From an uncultured Rhodoblastus sp. (GTDB lineage: Bacteria > Pseudomonadota > Alphaproteobacteria > Rhizobiales > Beijerinckiaceae), in assembly GCF_903903185.1 (NCBI RefSeq), contig NZ_CAIUXT010000160.1, positions 1 to 36,316 of the forward strand: a stretch of 36,316 nucleotides of DNA. Reading direction: 5' to 3'. Made by a program: the position numbers and the translations under genes. Position 1 is the first letter of the stretch, and every line of letters starts with the position of its first letter. The notes below the pieces were generated by a model that saw only the letters and a list, made by a program, of their open reading frames with translations, was not told where the DNA came from and did not search any database. Of this stretch, positions 31,301-36,316 are shown in pieces.

Positions 31301-32171
31301 GGGTATTGGCGTTGAGCGTGTCGAAAACGGCGGGGAGATTCGCCGCCGCATCGACGACCGCGATCTCGTATTCGCCCGTCAGCGCCGCCAGCGCCTTGAC
31401 GTCCCTGGCGGCCTGGCCGGCCGTCAGAGTCAGGGTCGGCGCGCCCGCATCGGTGAGGGCGATCGCCGGGAGATTGGCGAGGGCGTTCAGGGCGTCGAAC
31501 TGGGCCGCGACATTGGCTGCGGCGTCGCTGACGACGACGGCGTAGCTTCCGGTCAGCGCCGCCAGCGCCTTGCCGTCATTGACGGCCTGGCTGGCCGTCA
31601 GGGTCAAGGTCGGCGTCCCCGCATCGGTGAAAGCAATCGAGGCGAGATGCCCATTGGAGTTGAGCGCGTCGAGAACGGCGGGAATACGCGCGGCGGAGTC
31701 GACGATGGCGATCTGGTAGCCGCCGGTCAGCGCCGCCAACTGCTTGATGTTTTTCGCGGCCTGGCCAGCGGTCAGGGTCAGCGTCGGCGTTCCCCCATCG
31801 ACGAGCGTGATCGACGCGAGATTGGCGACCGCGCCAAGGGCTTCGAAATGGGCCGCGACCTGGGCGGCGGTATCGGAAATCGCGACCAAATAGATTTGGT
31901 CGGGGCTTTCGCCTAGAGCCCGGGGATCGCCCAAAGCCTGCGTCACGTTCAGCGCCAGGGTGGCGACGCCCGGACCGGAAATCGCCGCCGACTGGCTGTT
32001 CGCCTCGGCGATGAGGACTTCCTTCGGCTGGGTTGCGGCGACGGTGGAGATGGGAGACGGCTCAATCAATGACGGCGGCGCCGTCTGCGACGACAAGTCG
32101 GCGCAAAGGGCGGGACCAGCCACGACGCCGATAGCCGCCAACGAAGTGAATAGTCTGCGCATTCGAATCAT
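28314..32171 (-). CDS. Exported protein of tandem 58-residue repeats (1285 aa)
   Basis: After a signal peptide (MRRLFTSLAAIGVVAGPALCA, cleavage near residue 24) and about 93 residues of linker, residues 118-1227 hold 17 repeat units. The basic unit is 58 residues: a ...SIALTDGGTPTLTLTAAQA strand part, then ALAALTGxYxIAVxDTAANV and a helix-like AAQFDALN. No transmembrane, RTX, cell-wall anchor or autotransporter domain is seen, and the C-terminus is not a beta-barrel. Similar 'TAANV...DALNA' repeats occur in large alphaproteobacterial surface proteins and adhesins. A surface or biofilm role is inference; secretion beyond the periplasm is unexplained. Confidence 0.82.
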   Translation of the reverse strand: MIRMRRLFTSLAAIGVVAGPALCADLSSQTAPPSLIEPSPISTVAATQPKEVLIAEANSQSAAISGPGVATLALNVTQALGDPRALGESPDQIYLVAISDTAAQVAAHFEALGAVANLASITLVDGGTPTLTLTAGQAAKNIKQLAALTGGYQIAIVDSAARIPAVLDALNSNGHLASIAFTDAGTPTLTLTASQAVNDGKALAALTGSYAVVVSDAAANVAAQFDALNALANLPAIALTDAGAPTLTLTAGQAARDVKALAALTGEYEIAVVDAAANLPAVFDTLNANTHLASIALTDAGTPTLALTVAQTFDNTDALAAIETPYAIAVNDSAAQILQATSALSSIEQVAGLNIADTAANVSANIDALNANTNIKSIALTDGGTQSLTLSVAQAAGDTRALGAIVGAYRIAIADTAANILASFDALNAAPPASIKFTDAAAPVLTFGAAQAVNDAKALAALTGAYKIVIADTAANISTHFDALSALPHLDSVALTDGGTPTLALTAVKAAKGDAALAALTGAYFVAVADTAANVVAYFDAIDARTNIASISLTDQGTPNLTLTVAQALGKTRALSEIAGSYALVVADTAANVAAQFDALNTLAPLDSIALTDEGKPTLTLTAAQGAKDGAALAALKGSAAIAIADTAAQVAAHIGALNDLAPLASIALTDGEKPTLPLNVAQTLNQPRALAAIVSPYAIEVTDAAPAILGSLEALGRVAQVASINVADRAEVVSASFDALNAAPGIASITVTDGAQASVALDARQAANDTKALAKLAGTFAIAVTDTTANVAAQFDALNGASHLASIALTDGATVGLSLTATQAADNAKSIAALSGPGEIGVTDTAANVSSRFDALNANPRLRSIVLTDEGTPALGLNARQTIEGAAALRAISGPYSVAVRDDASAISANFGALNADGRISSIAVSDSNPLRLTVAQINGGAVALDKIASDSFKVVVVDTAANLAAVGKEPFSKSYVVSIGVSDTAENVAAQLDALNANSTVSEIILTGDQAPILGVTLAQALADKVALDKIKGPFALAVRDTTANVLANLDALNLDPRVRSIARTDGLDAPLKFTVQQALAYRPALEKLSASNTPIVVSDNALNVSAGLAALAADPFVSSITVVDAAANILANKIVFVGEPKITGIVVADKAANVAKLIDQLEITGKIGAIHLSDTGKAKLVLSVAQALADKKTLAAISGPYKIEIVDTVANVLADRSKIEANPAVASIDIVDTPSAIAGELPTLIRIPLYRGYSLQTSSAEPTSVGGKVATIAGNESPAETK
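28491..31820 (-). repeat. 17-unit tandem repeat inside the exported protein
   Basis: Units are about 58 residues (174 bases) each. Five of them (units 4, 10, 14, 16 and 17) are extended to 82-84 residues by a half-unit of about 25 residues, with a second DTAANV...DALNA-like segment. Units 4 and 10 resemble each other most (both with AQT, ALAAI, PYAI, then QVA and a second AD-A--V segment), which suggests block duplication. The DNA of the repeats is also alike (recurring gacattggccgccgtgtcgg-type stretches), pointing to expansion by recombination. Confidence 0.8.
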
Positions 32172-32216
32172 CCCTCTCCTGGGCGAAAATTACCAAACGG
32201 AGAGTGTAAAGAAATG

Positions 32217-32233
32217 GTTAATAAACCCTTAAC
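32217..32233. promoter_or_regulatory. CtrA-type box upstream of the repeat-protein gene
   Basis: GTTAA-TAAACCC-TTAAC is an exact match to the CtrA consensus TTAA-N7-TTAAC on either strand, and is symmetric (GTTAA on both sides). It lies 46 bases upstream of the start of the exported repeat protein. The ribosome site AGGAGAGGG sits directly before the first ATG; a second ATG three codons on has better spacing. Confidence 0.66.
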
Positions 32234-32322
32234 GAATGGCCCCTGGGGACAAAACGCCTGTTTACAGCCGCCTTTTTGACCCGTCCGCGCATCGGGACGG
32301 AGCGCCTGCGTCCATGCCGGGA

Positions 32323-32994
32323 TCAGCCCTCCCGCCCGCGCAGCGCGGCGGCGGCGGCGAAGGGCGCCCCGGCGACGGTCGCCAGCGACAGCGCACATAA
32401 TATAAGGAAGGGCGTGTGGAAGGGCACCGTGCCGCCACTTGCCGCCGCCGCCGTCGAAACGCCGAAAATCAGCACTGGCGTCGTCAGCGGCAGGATCAGG
32501 ACCGCCATCAACAGCCCGCCGCGCCGCATTCCCGCCGTCAGCGCCGCGCCAATGGCGCCGAGCAGGGTCAGAGCCGGGGTTCCCGCCAGCAGAGAGGCGG
32601 CGACGCCGGCCTGCGCCCGAGGCTCCAGCCCCAGCATCAGGCCGAGCAGCGGCGCGGCCGCGACGAGCGGCAAGGCGGTGAGCGTCCAGTGGGCGGCGCA
32701 TTTGACCAGAACCACAAGCTCCAGCGGCGTCGAGGTCATCGTCAACAGATCGAGCGAACCATCGTCGGCGTCGGCCTGAAACAGCCGGTCGAGGCCGAGC
32801 AGGGTCGCCAGCAGCGCCGCGATCCACAAAATGGCGGGGCCGATCTGGGCGAGAAGGTTAAGGTCCGGGCCGATGGCGAAAGGAGTCAGGCTGACCAGGA
32901 TCAGGAAAAACACCACGCCCATGGCGCCGCCGCCGCCGATCGAACGGGCGATGCGCGCTTCGCGCAGGAACAGCGCCACCAGAGGCGAGGACAT
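32323..32994 (-). CDS. ccmB: Heme exporter subunit CcmB
   Basis: CcmB is the membrane subunit of the CcmAB transporter for cytochrome c maturation. The 223-residue protein has six hydrophobic segments; LFLREARIARSIGGGGAMGVVFFLIL, ADADDGSLDLLTMTSTPLELVVLVK and the long LLMAVLILPLTTPVLIFG region are typical of CcmB. Its ATG shares one base with the ccmA stop (TGATG), so the two are coupled. The usual next gene, ccmC, is absent: the repeat-protein gene follows instead. Confidence 0.93.
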   Translation of the reverse strand: MSSPLVALFLREARIARSIGGGGAMGVVFFLILVSLTPFAIGPDLNLLAQIGPAILWIAALLATLLGLDRLFQADADDGSLDLLTMTSTPLELVVLVKCAAHWTLTALPLVAAAPLLGLMLGLEPRAQAGVAASLLAGTPALTLLGAIGAALTAGMRRGGLLMAVLILPLTTPVLIFGVSTAAAASGGTVPFHTPFLILCALSLATVAGAPFAAAAALRGREG

Positions 32995-33644
32995 CAGGCG
33001 ACTCCCGCGCGCTCATGCGCCGCTCTTGCGTCAAGCCGCAGTTCCTTGGCGTCGATCAGGCCAAGCGGCGCATGGGTGGCGGCGAGGATCATGCCGCCGC
33101 CGGCGCGATGCTCGGCCATGCTGGCGGCGAATTTTTCCTGCGAGCCGACATCGAGCGCGGTCGCCGGTTCGTCGAGAATCCATACCGGGCGCGGGGCGAC
33201 GAAAAGGCGGGCGAGCGCCACGCGCCGCTTCTGGCCGGCGGAGAGATAGCCGACCGGAAAATCGCCAATCCGCGCCAGCCCGACTTTTTCCAGCGCCTCT
33301 TGTGGCGAAAATTTTGCTCCAGCGCCCAGCATGGAGGCCCAGAACGCCAGATTTTCCAGCGCCGTCAGCGCCGATTTCAGCCCGTCGGCATGGCCGACGT
33401 AATGCGCGCTTTCACACAATAGCGCGCCGTCGCCGCCGTTGAAAGCCAGCTCGCCGCCGCGCAGCGGCAGCAGGCCGGCCAGCGCCCGCAACAAGGTCGA
33501 CTTGCCGGAGCCGTTGCGTCCGAGCACCATAAGCGCTTCGCCCGACGCCAGTTCGAACGAAACGTCTTTCACGATAGCGCGACCGCCGCGTTCGACGAGA
33601 AGCGACCGCGCGGAGAGATGGAGGCCTTCAAGCTGCTGTAGCAC
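32994..33644 (-). CDS. ccmA: Heme exporter ATP-binding protein CcmA
   Basis: CcmA is the ABC ATPase of the CcmAB complex that releases heme-loaded CcmE from CcmC. In 216 residues Walker A GRNGSGKST is at 42-50, the signature LSAGQKRRVALAR near 134-146 and Walker B VWILDEP near 154-160. The chosen start at 33644 is GTG; no stronger start is nearby. It is divergent from acnA across 157 bases, a gene pairing common in Rhizobiales. Confidence 0.94.
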   Translation of the reverse strand: MLQQLEGLHLSARSLLVERGGRAIVKDVSFELASGEALMVLGRNGSGKSTLLRALAGLLPLRGGELAFNGGDGALLCESAHYVGHADGLKSALTALENLAFWASMLGAGAKFSPQEALEKVGLARIGDFPVGYLSAGQKRRVALARLFVAPRPVWILDEPATALDVGSQEKFAASMAEHRAGGGMILAATHAPLGLIDAKELRLDARAAHERAGVA

Positions 33645-33723
33645 AACAAAAATCCCGTTTCACCGGATCGTCGCGCCGGCAGGATCGAGGCGGAAGGACT
33701 GCGGCTTGAGTCGAAACTTTCGT

Positions 33724-33753
33724 TTGTGTAGCCCGCGTTTGCGGATTTATCTA
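33724..33753 (+). promoter_or_regulatory. Candidate promoter of acnA
   Basis: TTGTGT (33724-33729), 18 bases and TATCTA (33748-33753) form a weak sigma-70 match in the AT-rich stretch of the ccmA/acnA gap. The leader would be about 40 bases. Confidence 0.3.
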
Positions 33754-33801
33754 TAAGCTCGACCATCTCAATTCTCGCACTTTTTTCGGGATCTCCCAGC
33801 A

Positions 33802-36316
33802 ATGTCCTCACTCGACAGCTTCAACAGCCGCAAGACCCTCAAGGTCGGCGCCAGGACCTATCATTATTTTTCGCTGAAAGCGGCCGAAAAAAATGGTTTG
33901 GCGGGCATTTCGCAATTGCCCTATTCGATGAAGGTGCTGCTCGAGAATCTGCTGCGCAACGAGGACGGCCGCACCGTCACCAAGGAAGACATCCAGGGCG
34001 TCGCCGAATGGATCGTCAACAAGGGCAAGGTCGAGCGGGAAATCGCCTTCCGCCCGGCGCGCGTGCTGATGCAGGATTTCACCGGCGTGCCCGCCGTCGT
34101 CGATCTCGCCGCCATGCGCGACGGCATCAAGACGCTCGGCGGCGATCCTGAAAAAATCAATCCGCTGGTCCCCGTGGATCTCGTCATCGACCATTCGGTG
34201 ATCGTCGACGCCTTTGGCAGCCGGAGCGCGCTGAAAACCAATGTCGATCTCGAATATAGCCGCAATGGCGAGCGCTACACCTTCCTCAAATGGGGCCAGG
34301 ACGCGCTCGACAATTTCCGCGTCGTTCCGCCCGGCACCGGCATCTGCCATCAGGTCAATCTCGAATATCTTGCCCAGACCGTCTGGACGAAAAAAGAAAA
34401 ATACCAGCCGGCGCGCGGCAAGGCTTTGACCGTCGAAGTCGCCTATCCCGACACCGTCGTCGGCACCGATTCCCACACCACCATGGTCAATGGCGTCTCC
34501 GTGCTCGGTTGGGGCGTCGGCGGCATCGAGGCGGAAGCGGCCATGCTCGGCCAGCCGCAGTCCATGCTGCTGCCGGAAGTCATCGGCTTCAAACTGGTGG
34601 GCAAGATCAAGGAAGGCGTCACCGCCACCGACGTGGTGCTGACGGTCACCCAGATTTTGCGCAAAAAAGGCGTGGTCGGCAAATTCGTCGAATTTTTCGG
34701 CCCCGGACTCGACGCTTTGTCGCTCGCCGACCGCGCGACCATCGCCAATATGGGTCCGGAATATGGCGCGACCTGCGGCTTTTTCCCGATTGACGGCGAA
34801 ACCATCGCCTTTCTCGCAAATACCGGCCGCAAGCCGGCCCGCGTGGCGCTGGTCGAGAAATATGCCCGCGCTCAAGGCCTGTACCGCACCCGCACGGCGC
34901 CCGAACCGGTTTTTACCGACACGGTCGAGCTTGATCTCAACAGCGTAGTGCCCTCGCTCGCCGGCCCGAAGCGCCCGGAGAGCCGAATTGCGCTCGAATC
35001 CGTCGCCGAAGGCTTCGCCGCCGCGATGGAGAGCGAATACAAGAAATTCGCGCAGATCGCCGAGCGCTACCAGGTCGAGGACGAAGACTTCGATATCGGC
35101 CAGGGCGACGTGGTGATCGCCGCCATCACCTCCTGCACCAATACGTCCAATCCGAGCGTGCTGATCGGCGCGGGCCTGTTGGCGCGCAACGCAGTCGCCG
35201 CCGGCCTGAAGCAGAAGCCCTGGGTAAAGACGTCGCTCGCCCCCGGTTCGCAGGTCGTCGCCGAATATCTCGCGAAATCGGGCCTGCAGAAATCGCTCGA
35301 CAAGCTCGGTTTCAATCTCGTCGGCTTCGGCTGCACCACCTGTATCGGCAATTCCGGCCCGCTACCGGCGAAAATCTCCAAATCGATCAACGCCAATGGC
35401 GTTGTCGCCGCCGCCGTCCTGTCCGGCAACCGCAATTTTGAGGGCCGCGTCTCCCCCGACGTGCAGGCCAATTACCTCGCCTCGCCGCCGCTGGTCGTCG
35501 CCTATGCCCTTGTCGGTTCGGTCCAGAAGAACCTGACGTCGGAGCCGCTCGGCCATAACAAGAAGGGCGAGCCGATCTTTTTGCGCGACATCTGGCCGAC
35601 CTCGCAGGAAATTCAGGAATTCATTCGCAAGAACGTCACCAAAACGCTGTTCAAGGCGAAATATGCCGACGTGTTCAAGGGCGACGCCAATTGGCGCAGG
35701 GTCAAGGCGCCGAAAAGCCAGACCTATGTCTGGGACAACAAGTCGACCTACGTGCAGAACCCGCCCTATTTCAAGGGCATCACCGTAGAGCCCAGGCCGA
35801 TCGCGGACATCGAGGGCGCGCGGGTTCTGGCGCTGTTCGGCGACAAGATCACCACCGACCATATTTCTCCCGCCGGTTCGATCAAGGCCTCTTCGCCCGC
35901 CGGCAAATATCTGATCGCCAACAAGGTCAAGCCGGAAGATTTCAACCAATACGGCACGCGGCGCGGCAATCACGAAGTGATGATGCGCGGCACTTTCGCC
36001 AATATCCGGATCAAGAATTTCATGCTGGCGGCTGAAGACGGAACCGCGCCGGAAGGCGGAAACACCAAATTCTTTCCCGGCGGCGAGGTCTTGTCGATCT
36101 ACGACGCGGCGATGAAATACCAGAAGTCCAAAACCCCGCTCGTCGTCTTCGCCGGCATCGAATATGGAAATGGCTCGTCGCGCGACTGGGCGGCCAAGGG
36201 AGCCAATCTTTTGGGCGTGCGCGCGGTCATCGCCCAGAGCTTCGAGCGCATCCACCGGTCGAACCTGGTCGGCATGGGCGTCCTGCCGCTGACTTTTGAG
36301 GAAGGCGCAAGCTGGA
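33802..36316 (+). CDS. acnA: Aconitate hydratase AcnA (3' end outside window)
   Basis: AcnA interconverts citrate and isocitrate in the TCA cycle using a [4Fe-4S] cluster. The frame from [16 protein letters not shown] is open to the last base, giving 838 complete codons of the roughly 900 expected. Cluster ligands are Cys445 ([11 protein letters not shown]), Cys511 and Cys514 ([14 protein letters not shown]). [12 protein letters not shown] and the swivel-domain [16 protein letters not shown] and [14 protein letters not shown] are also intact. It is divergent from ccmA. The missing part is only the C-terminal end. Confidence 0.98.
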   Translation, partial: MSSLDSFNSRKTLKVGARTYHYFSLKAAEKNGLAGISQLPYSMKVLLENLLRNEDGRTVTKEDIQGVAEWIVNKGKVEREIAFRPARVLMQDFTGVPAVVDLAAMRDGIKTLGGDPEKINPLVPVDLVIDHSVIVDAFGSRSALKTNVDLEYSRNGERYTFLKWGQDALDNFRVVPPGTGICHQVNLEYLAQTVWTKKEKYQPARGKALTVEVAYPDTVVGTDSHTTMVNGVSVLGWGVGGIEAEAAMLGQPQSMLLPEVIGFKLVGKIKEGVTATDVVLTVTQILRKKGVVGKFVEFFGPGLDALSLADRATIANMGPEYGATCGFFPIDGETIAFLANTGRKPARVALVEKYARAQGLYRTRTAPEPVFTDTVELDLNSVVPSLAGPKRPESRIALESVAEGFAAAMESEYKKFAQIAERYQVEDEDFDIGQGDVVIAAITSCTNTSNPSVLIGAGLLARNAVAAGLKQKPWVKTSLAPGSQVVAEYLAKSGLQKSLDKLGFNLVGFGCTTCIGNSGPLPAKISKSINANGVVAAAVLSGNRNFEGRVSPDVQANYLASPPLVVAYALVGSVQKNLTSEPLGHNKKGEPIFLRDIWPTSQEIQEFIRKNVTKTLFKAKYADVFKGDANWRRVKAPKSQTYVWDNKSTYVQNPPYFKGITVEPRPIADIEGARVLALFGDKITTDHISPAGSIKASSPAGKYLIANKVKPEDFNQYGTRRGNHEVMMRGTFANIRIKNFMLAAEDGTAPEGGNTKFFPGGEVLSIYDAAMKYQKSKTPLVVFAGIEYGNGSSRDWAAKGANLLGVRAVIAQSFERIHRSNLVGMGVLPLTFEEGASW

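Noticed and set aside
28491..31820. CRISPR-like or satellite array
   Set aside because: The periodic repeats are in frame, diverged and fully coding (58 residues per unit); no constant repeat with unique spacers is present.
1..36316. tRNA or rRNA genes, prophage or integrative element
   Set aside because: No cloverleaf or rRNA-like sequence, integrase, transposase or phage structural gene was seen.

Overview
The window is high-GC DNA from an alphaproteobacterium, most likely of the order Hyphomicrobiales (Rhizobiales). The clues are the irr / fabA-fabB-fabI arrangement, an Irr with a heme regulatory motif, an alphaproteobacterial SOS box (GTTC-N7-GTTC), a CtrA-type box (TTAA-N7-TTAAC), an Hsp20-DUF1150 pair, divergent acnA / ccmAB, and several REP-like palindromes typical of this group. 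A Shethna-type (FeSII) ferredoxin hints at a diazotrophic or methylotrophic lineage, but no nif or mmo genes are present. Genus is not claimed. Almost all of the window is chromosomal housekeeping sequence; accessory signals sit in the gaps between genes.

Layout. 1-1146: 3' end of pnp, converging on fabI through a REP pair and a bidirectional terminator. 1364-4078 (-): fabA-fabB-fabI for unsaturated fatty acid synthesis, divergent from irr (4454-4948, +). 5063-5574: a small unknown gene on the minus strand with a structured leader and a 34-bp perfect palindrome. 5575-8567 (+): recF-recQ, translationally coupled. 8759-12358 (-): DUF1150, Hsp20 (RpoH-type promoter and a thermometer-like leader), a MITE-like element, a His-rich CDF zinc exporter, an atypical Rieske ferredoxin and a 2-hydroxyacid dehydrogenase. 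12594-13784 (+): SH3 protein, YbjQ and a small membrane protein. 13778-13941: a scar made of degraded copies of the tails of truA and the SH3 gene. 13955-16623 (-): def-fmt-truA followed by a chagasin-type inhibitor. 16747-17874 (+): rmuC behind an SOS box. 18065-21691 (-): dnaX-ybaB-recR followed by a TumE-like toxin-antitoxin pair; the SRP RNA gene lies just upstream of dnaX. 21990-23445 (+): HIT protein and nudC. 23410-25253 (-): pabB-pabC. 25279-25974 (+): queC. 26068-26448 (-): FeSII ferredoxin. 26731-28091 (+): NmrA-like oxidoreductase and HxlR regulator with a two-operator promoter. 28314-32171 (-): a 1285-residue exported repeat protein with a CtrA-type box. 32323-33644 (-): ccmA-ccmB. 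33802 to the end (+): acnA, truncated by the window.

How the genes connect. RecF, RecQ, RecR, DnaX, YbaB and RmuC make this a DNA replication and repair neighbourhood. Def, Fmt and TruA serve translation. Irr, aconitase, CcmAB and three Fe-S proteins give an iron/heme theme. The points most worth a second look are the truA/SH3 scar, the Hsp20 leader, the Rieske protein lacking a His ligand, the SOS box at rmuC, the paired operators at the HxlR locus, and the CtrA-box-linked repeat protein.
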